Part shown: positions 26,235 through 34,248 of the stretch, in pieces | Layout: every line of letters begins with the position of its first letter | Position numbering within the stretch: the first letter of the stretch is position 1 | NCBI GenBank assembly: GCA_026014545.1 | Contig: JAOZIH010000006.1 | Span: 47,849-111,848 of the forward strand | Direction: 5' to 3' | DNA: 64,000 bases | Source: Candidatus Bathyarchaeota archaeon | Lineage (GTDB): Archaea; Thermoproteota; Bathyarchaeia; Bathyarchaeales; Bathycorpusculaceae | The notes under the pieces: generated by a model | Told to the model about the DNA's origin: nothing | Database searches by the model: none | The model's input: the letters and a program-made list of their open reading frames with translations, nothing else | Translations under genes and position numbers: made by a program

Positions 26235-27314
26235 CTATGCCAGGACGATTTTCTTGCCGCCATGTTTTATCGCTATTTTCTGCGTGCTTGTTACGGTTCC
26301 AATCAGCTCTGGCTGTGTGCCAGCCTTTTCTAAAGCGTCCAGCGCGTTGTCCGCCTCTGCTTTGGCAACGATTACTGCGAAGCCCCAGCCCATGTTGAAG
26401 GTGCGGAACATTTCCTCATCCGTTATGGCGTAGCCGAGTTCCGCGGCGGTTTTCTGAATCAAGTCAAAGATTGGTTGAGGCTTAAAGTTGTTGAATTCGA
26501 AGCCTATGCCAGGCGAGAAACGCGCAAGATTATTGAATTTAAGGTATGCGTCGCCTGTTATGTGCACCGCCGCCTTGATGTGCGCTGCCTCGGCTAATCG
26601 GAGGACTGGTTTAACGTATATGCGCGTCGGCTCCAGCATCTCGCTGATGAGCTCCCTGCCAAGCGCCTCAGGCGCGTCATGCGGCTCGTATCTTCCGCCC
26701 CATTGCTTGAGGAGAATTTTCCGTGCGAGCGTTATGCCGTTGCTGTGGAGGCCGCTGCTCCTCAAGCCGATTATCGGGTCGCCTGCCTTGATGCCTTCTC
26801 CAGTGATTACGCGGGGCTTTTCCACTTTGCCTATGGCGGCGACAATCATGTCGAAGCCTTTCCCCTCTACGATGCCCTTGATGAGCTCGGCTACGTCGCC
26901 TATCTCGCCGCTTGTAACGGGGCACTCGGCTTCCTCTGCGCCGCGGGCTATGCCCTCAAGCCATTCCCGCACAAGCTTGGGGTCGCTGACTTGCGCGTGG
27001 ATGTTGTCGGCTAACGCCAGCGGCGCTGCGCCTGAGCGTATCACGTCATTAACTGCCATGGCAACGGCGTCAACGCCTATCGTGTCATATTTTCCTGCCA
27101 GCTGCGCAAGCAGCACTTTGGTGCCGACGCCTTCGATGACAAGGTCCAAGTAGACGCCTTCGCCTAATGGGAAGATGTTGCCGTAAGGTAGCTGTAGCAC
27201 CGTGCCGTGGCGGCTGTACCTGTAGGTTTCCTGCAGTCGCTTCAGCGCTTTCTTGGATTCTGCGCGCTGCTTACGGTTCACTCCCGCATCAGCGTAAGTG
27301 AAATTTTTAACCAT
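26235..27314 (-). CDS. purM: Phosphoribosylformylglycinamidine cyclo-ligase
   Basis: 359 residues from ATG 27314 (MVKNFTYADAGVNRK). It makes AIR from FGAM. Features: GVGTKVLLAQ, GVDAVAMAVNDVIRSGA, ITSGEIGD-type VTSGEIGDVAEL, GLRSSGLHSNGITLAR, and HITGDAYLKFNN. The frame stays open upstream to 27506, but that part is antisense to the tRNA-Gly gene and is not protein. First gene of the leftward purine operon. Confidence 0.95.
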   Translation of the reverse strand: MVKNFTYADAGVNRKQRAESKKALKRLQETYRYSRHGTVLQLPYGNIFPLGEGVYLDLVIEGVGTKVLLAQLAGKYDTIGVDAVAMAVNDVIRSGAAPLALADNIHAQVSDPKLVREWLEGIARGAEEAECPVTSGEIGDVAELIKGIVEGKGFDMIVAAIGKVEKPRVITGEGIKAGDPIIGLRSSGLHSNGITLARKILLKQWGGRYEPHDAPEALGRELISEMLEPTRIYVKPVLRLAEAAHIKAAVHITGDAYLKFNNLARFSPGIGFEFNNFKPQPIFDLIQKTAAELGYAITDEEMFRTFNMGWGFAVIVAKAEADNALDALEKAGTQPELIGTVTSTQKIAIKHGGKKIVLA

Positions 27315-27428
27315 GACGCAATTGTTCTCCTGCTGCCATTCCCTTTCTTGCTTGTAGCAGATAATAGTTGCTATTGCCTTGCGGGATAAAAGTTTAAGTT
27401 TAATCTGTGCATGTTTATGTGTGCCCTT

Positions 27429-27505
27429 GCGGTCGTAGTCTAGTTTGGCTAGGACATCAGCCTCCCACGCTGACGACCCGGGTTCAAATCCCGGCGACCG
27501 CACCA
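27429..27505 (+). tRNA. tRNA-Gly (anticodon CCC), CCA encoded
   Basis: Acceptor gcggtcg pairs with cgaccgc. D stem gtct/ggac; anticodon stem tcagc/gctga with loop ctcccac (anticodon CCC); T arm ccggg-ttcaaat-cccgg. Discriminator A followed by encoded CCA. No intron. A TATA-like tttaagttta lies about 30 bases upstream. It is divergent from purM. Confidence 0.96.
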
Positions 27506-27612
27506 AAAGTGAAATTTAGCTAATTTTTAGTTAATAAAAAAGCTATAAGTGCAATTAATTAACATTTTTATAGTAAAACCTAAGGGGAAATTGGATAACA
27601 AGGGGTGCTACT

Positions 27613-28276
27613 TTGTCAAAGAGCATGATAATTGTCGGAGTATTGTTTTTGGTACTTATTGTTGTCCCCAGCGTCATAATATATCAACAAAACTTGTATG
27701 TGAAATCTCTAGAAGCAGAAAGGGGCAGTCTCAAGACGGAAATTCAGGGAATTCTTGATTCAAAGCTTCAAGTTGAAGAAGAACTTAGAACTTTACAATG
27801 CGAAATTTCAGGTGGAAGAAGAGCTAAGACAGTTGTACAATGCAAAATTTCAAGTGGAGGAAGAACTGAGACGATTGCAAACTGCTTACAACGATGCAGT
27901 ATCTTTGAAAAACTATTATTATGAGCGCTGGCAAAAGTTGCTGACAAAAGAGACTGCGCCTGACGTCAAGGCGTCATTATTCAAGTTTAATAGATTATCT
28001 CCAACTTCGATGCACATCTTTGGAATGATCGCTAATTTTGGTCAAAAAACTGCGGAGCAAGTCTATTTTCACCTGCGCTTTCCAGAGCTACCGAACGCCA
28101 CAGAAATAACTCTTAATGTATGCTGGGTTCAAGACTCGCCTGTACGCGACCTATTGCCTGAACAATTTGGCTTCGTTAACACCACGGTTACCATCCCCAA
28201 CGTGACAACATTTGACGCTTATGTCTCATGGGTTTACAACGGAACATTATACACAAACAAAGTAACCTTTTGGTAA
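27613..28276 (+). pseudogene. Frameshifted membrane-anchored coiled-coil protein
   Basis: Two frames together make one protein. The first (TTG 27613, GGGGTG upstream) gives a membrane anchor (IIVGVLFLVLIVVPSVIIY) and the start of a coiled coil. The second (open to 28276) continues the coiled coil and a roughly 110-residue beta-rich domain. A 42-bp unit encoding KFQVEEELRQLYNA is repeated three times (27763-27886). The first unit has only 40 bases, so two bases were lost near 27790, breaking the frame. Replication slippage or an assembly error could explain it. Function unknown; the C-terminal domain probably lies outside the cell. Confidence 0.65.
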
Positions 28277-28444
28277 ACAACACATTTTTCTTTAATTATT
28301 TTTAATCGACAGTATTCATATGTTTTAAGCTGCAAAATCCTGAATTTATAGGAAAAAAGAGAAGACCGAAATAATTAAAGAAAAGCATGAATAACATCAA
28401 AAAACGGGTTAAATAAAGAGTTAGAATCTCAAAAGTGAACCCCT

Positions 28445-29341
28445 ATGTCTAGGCATCTGAAGCTAAGTATCGATTTAATCAATTCAGTTATTAACATGTG
28501 CGCTTTAGTATCAGGCATTGTCTTTGTTGCTTTGATCATATCTGGTATCTTAGGCAGTTGGATATTTCCTCGGTGGTGGGCGTGCAATATGATTTTCGCT
28601 TCAACATTTATTGTATTTTCAAGCTATAAATGGAAGAAAAAAGGGTTCAAGAAGGCGACAATTACCGTTTTGGCTTGCTTTCTTATTTTATTTCCATTTT
28701 TTTCTTTAGTGCAAATATGGAATAATCATAACATAGCTCAAAATCTTGCAACGACCGAAAACATAAATTATTTTAAAAAATTGCTTGGCAGAAATTACAA
28801 TTATACAGAATTAATTCAATGGGAGCAAACAAACATCAAATGGAATAGCTCATCAAGCATGCAAGTACATACAGATCCTATAAAGATTTATGAATATGGT
28901 CAAGCGCGCTGCGGTGGATATGCTATTTTGTATGTTACACTTTGCCTTTCTCAAGGATACGAAGCGCGAAGGGTGGTCAACATATTTGGTGACCATGCGT
29001 GGGCTGAAATTAAACTAAATAACACATGGACTCGTGTTGATCCATCACCTACAGGGGCGCCAATAAACGATAATATTGGATATCCATTATTTTATGAAGA
29101 ACGATGGGGAACACCGCCAATACTTGCTTTGGCTTTCGATGGGTCATCAATAGTGGATGTTACAAGTAATTATAGAAGTGATGGATGGAGCTTGCTATCA
29201 TTGGCAACCGGTGTTTTTGTTTTCATGAGCAGTTGGTTTGCAATTTGCATAAGTATTATCTGGAAGTTTCTTTTCCAATCTTTACGTGATTCTTTTATAA
29301 TAGAACGTAAACGGCGCAAAATATTGACGCGATTTGTATAG
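28445..29341 (+). CDS. Membrane protein with transglutaminase-like core
   Basis: 298 residues. Three N-terminal membrane segments (within residues 12-110), an external domain, and one C-terminal segment (about 243-270) followed by a basic tail. The domain has the transglutaminase/protease triad: Cys in ARCGGYAILY, His in GDHAWAEIKL and Asp in WTRVDPSP. Related archaeal proteins are thought to act on surface proteins. AT-rich like its upstream neighbour, suggesting an accessory block. Confidence 0.8.
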   Translation: MSRHLKLSIDLINSVINMCALVSGIVFVALIISGILGSWIFPRWWACNMIFASTFIVFSSYKWKKKGFKKATITVLACFLILFPFFSLVQIWNNHNIAQNLATTENINYFKKLLGRNYNYTELIQWEQTNIKWNSSSSMQVHTDPIKIYEYGQARCGGYAILYVTLCLSQGYEARRVVNIFGDHAWAEIKLNNTWTRVDPSPTGAPINDNIGYPLFYEERWGTPPILALAFDGSSIVDVTSNYRSDGWSLLSLATGVFVFMSSWFAICISIIWKFLFQSLRDSFIIERKRRKILTRFV

Positions 29342-29350
29342 GTGACTTCA

Positions 29351-29761
29351 TTAGTTGGTGTTGTTGGAAAGAGCACTGTTTGTGTATCTTTGTTTTGCTT
29401 CTTCGTCTATCGTCTTTAGAAGTTTGATGACTTTTTTGCCTTTTTCCTTTATTTGTTCCCTGTTCCATTTGTTCTTCGCTGGGCAGAGTGCGTCCATGTC
29501 TATGCCCTTTTCTTCGTAGTATATTACTGGGTAGAGGCGGCAGCCGAGAGGGCGGTCTCGGTAGACTTTGCAGCGCTTTCTTTCAGTGTCATAAAAGACG
29601 CAGTAGCCGCGGTGGTTGCGCAGCTTAGCGTAGCCCGCGCTGTCAAACTGCACGAAAAACGCTTTACTGTAGCCTTTTCGCTCTAGGCGTTCGATATCCG
29701 CGTTGGCAAGCAGCATCTCTGTTTCTTTGCAGCAGAGACCGCAGCGTAAGCAATAACTCAT
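29351..29761 (-). CDS. YkgJ-type cysteine-cluster protein
   Basis: 136 residues. Cys pattern CLRCGLCC at the N-terminus, then CVFYDTERKRCKVYRDRPLGCRLYP and DALCPAKN, matching the CxxCxxCC family that probably binds zinc or an Fe-S cluster. Function unknown. Start ATG 29761. Confidence 0.88.
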   Translation of the reverse strand: MSYCLRCGLCCKETEMLLANADIERLERKGYSKAFFVQFDSAGYAKLRNHRGYCVFYDTERKRCKVYRDRPLGCRLYPVIYYEEKGIDMDALCPAKNKWNREQIKEKGKKVIKLLKTIDEEAKQRYTNSALSNNTN

Positions 29762-29789
29762 AAGCGTTATTTATGGGTTCTCGGCTATT

Positions 29790-30041
29790 TCAGTCTGCTG
29801 GCTGCAGCAGGGTTAGATTCAACATTTCAGCCCAGGCAATACGCTTTAGTGGTATCTGACTGCTTTTGCAGCTGCCGTAGGGAACGTATTCAACAAGGCT
29901 ATCTTTGCCTAACTCGCTTTTCCGAATTCCAGTTAACCGCACATTAATTATTACTGTGCCATCCTTCAGGTGCAAGTTCACGTTTTTCCCCAGGAAAGAT
30001 TTGGCGCTGTTTAAACAGAAACTTTCCATAAGCCTAATCAC
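29790..30041 (-). CDS. Small protein, possibly Sm-like fold
   Basis: 83 residues from GTG 30041, or about 79 from the ATG four codons on. Strand-rich: FLGKNVNLHLKDGTVIINVRLTGI, then DSLVEYVPYG and PLKRIAWAEMLNL. The first stretch resembles Sm1, but the second motif is not convincing. Its GTG overlaps the stop of the small zinc protein upstream by eight bases (GTGATTAG), so the two are translationally coupled. Confidence 0.6.
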   Translation of the reverse strand: MIRLMESFCLNSAKSFLGKNVNLHLKDGTVIINVRLTGIRKSELGKDSLVEYVPYGSCKSSQIPLKRIAWAEMLNLTLLQPAD

Positions 30042-30177
30042 CCCAGCTTTCCTTGTCGGCCAAGTGGCTCCAGCACTGTTTGCAGATAGGCAGCTTTTCT
30101 CCTTTAAAGAGGATATACAGCTTTATGTTCTCGCTTTTGCACTTCCCATTCCAAGGATTCCGACAGTGCTCCAACAT
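30034..30177 (-). CDS. 47-residue zinc-knuckle protein
   Basis: Starts MLEHCRNPWNGKCKS and has a second pair, LPICKQCWSHL, so four Cys could hold one zinc. A strong ggaggt ribosome-binding site lies six bases before ATG 30177, which supports real translation despite the small size. It overlaps the start of the 83-residue protein downstream. Function unknown. Confidence 0.7.
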   Translation of the reverse strand: MLEHCRNPWNGKCKSENIKLYILFKGEKLPICKQCWSHLADKESWGD

Positions 30178-30328
30178 CGCTTACCTCCACTGCTTAACCT
30201 GTTGCTGTTTTCTGGCGGCGATTGCTTTTAAAACTCGTTGCGAAACGACATTCCTCTGCTGGGGAGAGAGGTGAGTTAAAGTGAACCTTTTATACATGCA
30301 GCACGTAAATCTGTTTATGTGAAATTTT

Positions 30329-30751
30329 ATGGATTATTACCAAACCGTTGCCACGGTCAGCTTAATTCTCCAAGTCGCCGCGTTATGCCTAATCTTCGCT
30401 GGTTTAGAGCTAAAGAGAAGAAAGAGGCTTCGCCAACATGGCCTCGCCATGCTTGCCGCAGTTGCGATGCACACAGTGCTCATATTAGTCTGGATGGTTC
30501 CGTCTTTCGCATCGCTTTTCATAGCCAGTACAAATTTTGCCGATGCATTTGTCGTGGCGGCTTTGGTTCACGCGTTCTCGGGAGTTGCGGCCGACGCCTT
30601 GGGCATTTGGCTGGTTGCTTCCTGGCGGCTCCGCGCGGATATGCAGGTTTGTTTCGCTAAAAAAGGCGTCATGCGCATAACAATAGTGCTATGGCTGATA
30701 GCCCTGCTTCTCGGCATCGCGTTATACCTAAAAATTATTCAAATACTTTAG
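30329..30751 (+). CDS. Four-helix membrane protein, DUF420-like
   Basis: 140 residues with four predicted membrane helices. The loop LELKRRKRLRQHGLAMLAAVAMHTVLILVWMVPSF carries His residues in the pattern seen in DUF420, a family linked in some bacteria to cytochrome oxidase assembly. The role in this organism is unknown. Confidence 0.65.
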   Translation: MDYYQTVATVSLILQVAALCLIFAGLELKRRKRLRQHGLAMLAAVAMHTVLILVWMVPSFASLFIASTNFADAFVVAALVHAFSGVAADALGIWLVASWRLRADMQVCFAKKGVMRITIVLWLIALLLGIALYLKIIQIL

Positions 30752-30782
30752 CAGAAAAGCGCATTAAACGATCTCTCGCGTT

Positions 30783-31325
30783 TCAGATTTGAACTATCTC
30801 AGGCGTTATAGTTTCCCTTGTTATTTTTAAAAGCGCCACAGAAGGCTTATTTGCGAAAGGCAACGGGTTTGTGGCGCTTCCCGGGTTAATGTAGAGCGTT
30901 TTTCCTTCCCATTTTATGTTGGCGTTATGCGTGTGCCCATAGACAAAGACGTTAAAGTTATTCTGTTTAGCGATTTCCCGCATTTTGCTCATGCCAAACA
31001 GAGTGCGCGGATCATGCATGACGCCGATTTTCCAGTCAAAAATTTTCAGGGAATTAAGCTTCGGTAAGGCGCCGCTGACCTCTGGCCCGTCCATGTTGCC
31101 GTGAACAGCCAAAACCGGGGCAAGCTGCTCTAACTCGTCAATCACTGCCAACTGCACAAGGTCACCAGCGTGCACAATGAAGTCCACGTTTTCGAAAATT
31201 TTGAAAACCGTTTTGGGGATGCATTTTGCTCTTGTAGGTACATGAGTATCGGATATTAAACCCACCGTTTTAGACGCCTTAAAACTTGCAATCTCATGCG
31301 AAATCATTGTTTGTTCGCTGGTCAT
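30783..31325 (-). CDS. Metallophosphoesterase, YfcE/MJ0936 type
   Basis: 180 residues (a start at the seventh codon, MISHEIAS, is also possible). Calcineurin-like motifs: GLISDTHVP, IVHAGDLV, VHGNMDGPEV (for GNxD), GVMHD and VYGHTHNANI. It hydrolyses phosphodiesters with two metal ions; the natural substrate is unknown. A second member is at 54545. The 31326-31591 stretch upstream shows no gene. Confidence 0.92.
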   Translation of the reverse strand: MTSEQTMISHEIASFKASKTVGLISDTHVPTRAKCIPKTVFKIFENVDFIVHAGDLVQLAVIDELEQLAPVLAVHGNMDGPEVSGALPKLNSLKIFDWKIGVMHDPRTLFGMSKMREIAKQNNFNVFVYGHTHNANIKWEGKTLYINPGSATNPLPFANKPSVALLKITRETITPEIVQI

Positions 31326-31591
31326 CGTCTGTGGCCTCTCGAAATGAATCTGCGCATTTTATAGTAAATGGGTTAAAAGATAATAAATGTTCACATAAGG
31401 CGGACATTACTTCATGCCTACGCATAAGCGTCCTGTGTGTGCATTAACTTTAAATAGGAAGGCAAACCTGCGAAATCCAAATTCTTAGCAGGGATAAAAT
31501 GCAGTTTGTCGACGCTGAAGCCTAATACAAATTTTAAGAAAAAAATGTTTAACTGATGTCTCTCGCACTATGCATGCATGCGCATTGCTGC

Positions 31592-32092
31592 TTATTTTTG
31601 GTTTGCCAGATACTTCAGATGGAACGGTTTAACCGCAACGCCAGGCTTTAAGTCAGCGAGGAATGTTTGGCTGCCAACTATCCACTCTGCAAGTGCTGCG
31701 TCTTGTGCTCTTTTGAATTCTGCGAATTCCGTATAGTTTCTGTGCAGCGAAACGCAAACTGTGTCCCAGCCCATGCCTTGTCCACCTTGAACCAAAATGA
31801 CATTAGGCTGAGTCATGTACCACTCCTTCATTGTGTTTAAGACCTCTTTTTCGTCTGTTCCCTGTTTAGGCTTGCTTTTCAGGAATGTAAACGCTACAAG
31901 CTCAAATCCGATCTGCCCAAACTTTGGGATAATTGTGTATCCTTCAATGTAGTTTTTCTCCAGCATTGATCTCCTTCGGGTTACAGTAGGTTGAGAAACA
32001 CCTAAAGCCTTCGCTAACTGTCGGTCGCTTCTATGCGAATCCTTCATCAACTCAAACAAAAGTTTGTAGTCTATTGGTTTAAGTTCCTTCAT
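31592..32092 (-). CDS. Lrp/AsnC-family regulator
   Basis: 166 residues. The N-terminal HTH is DYKLLFELMKDSHRSDRQLAKALGVSQPTVTRRRSML; a RAM-like effector domain follows (VAFTFLKSKP..., NVILVQGGQGMGWDTVCVSLH). Probably senses an amino acid or related metabolite. Divergent from the M20 peptidase gene, a plausible target. Confidence 0.85.
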   Translation of the reverse strand: MKELKPIDYKLLFELMKDSHRSDRQLAKALGVSQPTVTRRRSMLEKNYIEGYTIIPKFGQIGFELVAFTFLKSKPKQGTDEKEVLNTMKEWYMTQPNVILVQGGQGMGWDTVCVSLHRNYTEFAEFKRAQDAALAEWIVGSQTFLADLKPGVAVKPFHLKYLANQK

Positions 32093-32259
32093 TCTTGATC
32101 AACCTATTGACCAGTAAGCATTTTTAGCTTTCATATATAAACTTCTTGTTACTATAAGGCAATTACTGCATCATTTTCTAAAGAGTTCAGCTGAATATAG
32201 ACGCTGGCACGGGAAACTTTTAAGAGAAAAATGCGCGCTACATCAAGGCAAGTGATAAG

Positions 32260-33618
32260 ATGCCGGCACAAGTGCTTAAGGAAATTGAAGAGGAAATCAT
32301 CGATTTACTAAGCAATCTCATCCGCATAAACACCACTAACCCACCTGGAAATGAGACAGCAGCCGCCAAATACATAGCCAAGCAACTTGGCAAAGAAGGG
32401 TTTAGATGTGAGCTCTTCGAGAGTGCCCCTAAAAGAGGCAGTGTTGTCGCCCGCTTGAAAGGAACAGGCGAAAAGCCGAGTTTGCTTCTCCTTTCACATT
32501 TAGATGTGGTTGCCGCTGACCCAAAGGAGTGGAGTGTCGACCCGTTCGGCGGTGTAGTCAAAGATGGCTTCGTTTGGGGACGCGGCGCAGTAGACATGAA
32601 AAGCATGACGGCCATGGAGGTTATGGTCATGAAGCTCCTGAAGCGCCATGACGTAAAGCTAAAGGGCGACCTGATTTTGGCGGCCACCGCTGACGAGGAG
32701 CAAGGCGGCTTATTAGGCGCAGATTATCTTCTGCGACGCCATCCTGAGAAGGTTTTCGCGCCTTACGTCTTGAATGAAGGCGGCGGATTAGCCCTTCCCA
32801 CTAGAAGCAGGAACGTGTTTACGGTGCAAACTGCAGAGAAGGGGCTCTTGTGGTTTAAAGTTAAAGCCAAAGGCATTCCTGGGCACGGTTCATTGCCTAA
32901 TTTGGCAGACAACGCTATAATGCGCATGAACAGAGTTGTAGAGAAATTAGGGAATTACCGTGCTCAGCCCTTGCTTACGCCTACAGTGAAACATTTTCTT
33001 GCAGAAATGGCAAGGGAAGAACCTGTCCTGCAGGAGCATTTTACGCGTTTGCTGGCGAACCCCGAGTTAAGCGATCAAATATTAGATGAGCTAGCGAAGA
33101 TTGCGCCACACTTGGCTGAGGAAATTCGGCCGCGATTGAAGATGACCATTACACCCACAATTATTCATGGCGGCGTGAAAGAAAATGTCATTCCATCCGA
33201 ATGCGCGGCCATATTTGACTGCCGAATACTGCCCGGGCAGGAGATAGCAAAAACCATTGATTTAATCAAGGCACTGCTTAACGAGGTTGACTCGGAAAAA
33301 CTCGAGTTTGAAACCGTGCAAGCGCAGGAGCCTTCTGAATCACCAGCAGAAACACCGCTTTACGAGGCGATTGCTGCTGTGCTTCGTGAATTCGAGCCGA
33401 ACTGTGGCATAACGCCGATGCTTATGACAGGCGGAACCGATTCGCGGTTCTTCAGAAAAAGGGGCAGCATATGCTACGGCTTCCAACCCATGCACCCAGA
33501 GGTGGTTTCTGGCAAGGTGGTTAAACGTGAACATGGCATAGACGAACGCATCAGCATAGAAAACCTAGTTTTCGGAGCAAGCGTGCTCTACGAAGCCATC
33601 AAAAAATTCATGACATAA
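32260..33618 (+). CDS. M20-family metallopeptidase (ArgE/DapE-like)
   Basis: 452 residues. Zinc ligands lie in LLSHLDVV (His, Asp), GRGAVDMKS (Asp), TADEEQGG (Glu-Glu) and near the C-terminal TGGTDSRFF/PMHPE. A dimerisation domain with IPGHGSLPN sits in the middle. It cleaves an acyl or peptide bond in an amino-acid derivative; exact substrate unclear. Start ATG 32260. Confidence 0.9.
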   Translation: MPAQVLKEIEEEIIDLLSNLIRINTTNPPGNETAAAKYIAKQLGKEGFRCELFESAPKRGSVVARLKGTGEKPSLLLLSHLDVVAADPKEWSVDPFGGVVKDGFVWGRGAVDMKSMTAMEVMVMKLLKRHDVKLKGDLILAATADEEQGGLLGADYLLRRHPEKVFAPYVLNEGGGLALPTRSRNVFTVQTAEKGLLWFKVKAKGIPGHGSLPNLADNAIMRMNRVVEKLGNYRAQPLLTPTVKHFLAEMAREEPVLQEHFTRLLANPELSDQILDELAKIAPHLAEEIRPRLKMTITPTIIHGGVKENVIPSECAAIFDCRILPGQEIAKTIDLIKALLNEVDSEKLEFETVQAQEPSESPAETPLYEAIAAVLREFEPNCGITPMLMTGGTDSRFFRKRGSICYGFQPMHPEVVSGKVVKREHGIDERISIENLVFGASVLYEAIKKFMT

Positions 33619-33708
33619 GATGCAATGTGTTTTATGTGCTTTTGTCTAACCCCCTTTATATAGCTTTCACGGGTTTATTTGGGGCTGCTCTGCTGCCCGG
33701 TGTCTGTT

Positions 33709-33769
33709 CGGATAGACCCTCTATAGGTTTCTGCAATGAATCTCTAATATGCGCCAAATATGAAGGCAC
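33709..33769 (-). repeat. Dispersed intergenic repeat, copy B
   Basis: The reverse complement reads gtgccttcatatttggcg, then gattcattgcagaaacc and tatagagggtctat, almost identical to copy A. It lies in the 285-base gap between the M20 peptidase and an HTH gene. An open frame (33627-33875) runs through it, but I do not call it a gene. Confidence 0.75.
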
Positions 33770-33903
33770 AGTGCGTAGCGCGCTTGAGAGGGCTAAAGGC
33801 GTATTCATCGTTATTGCGCGTAGCGAGGCTTCATTGATTAATTTTGGGAAAGGGTTTCTGAAGAGCATGTTTTAAGTATAAGCATGTTATATTTTTCTGG
33901 CAG

Positions 33904-34236
33904 ATGAAAGATATGCCAGTTTCATGCGAGAATGTTGCCCGTCAGATTCTGCCGCTTTATCGAGCTTACGTTGCAAAAGAACTGGTTGAGAAATACGGTT
34001 ATACACAGGTCTCCGCAGCAAAGAAGCTCGGTACAACACAGCCCGCTGTAAGCCAGTATTTATCTTCTAAACGTGGACGGCAGAAAATCGCGAAGTACGA
34101 GGAGATTTTGCCGTTGGTGCAGCGTGCTGCCGAGAAAGTGGCGCAGCGTATGGCGAAGGCGGATGTGAGCCTTGAAGAGTTTAACGATTCTTTCTGTGAC
34201 TTATGCAGAGAATTGCAAGAGCATAAAAAACTGTAA
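33904..34236 (+). CDS. Small HTH regulator (COG2522-like)
   Basis: 110 residues. ENVARQILPLYRAYVAKELVEKYGYTQVSAAKKLGTTQPAVSQYLSSKRG is a Cro/XRE-like HTH; the C-terminus is helical with CDLC. A start at the fourth codon (MPVSCEN) fits relatives equally well. It lies just before the convergent HMG-CoA reductase gene. Confidence 0.82.
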   Translation: MKDMPVSCENVARQILPLYRAYVAKELVEKYGYTQVSAAKKLGTTQPAVSQYLSSKRGRQKIAKYEEILPLVQRAAEKVAQRMAKADVSLEEFNDSFCDLCRELQEHKKL

Positions 34237-34248
34237 GGTAGACATTTG

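Noticed and set aside
27315..27506. N-terminal extension of purM (MVRSPGFEPGSS...)
   Set aside because: It is the antisense of the tRNA-Gly gene, a familiar artefact; the family start fits ATG 27314.
33627..33875. 82-codon frame between the M20 peptidase and the HTH gene
   Set aside because: It lies over dispersed repeat copy B; the other copies do not have matching starts or ends, and differences between copies change amino acids freely.
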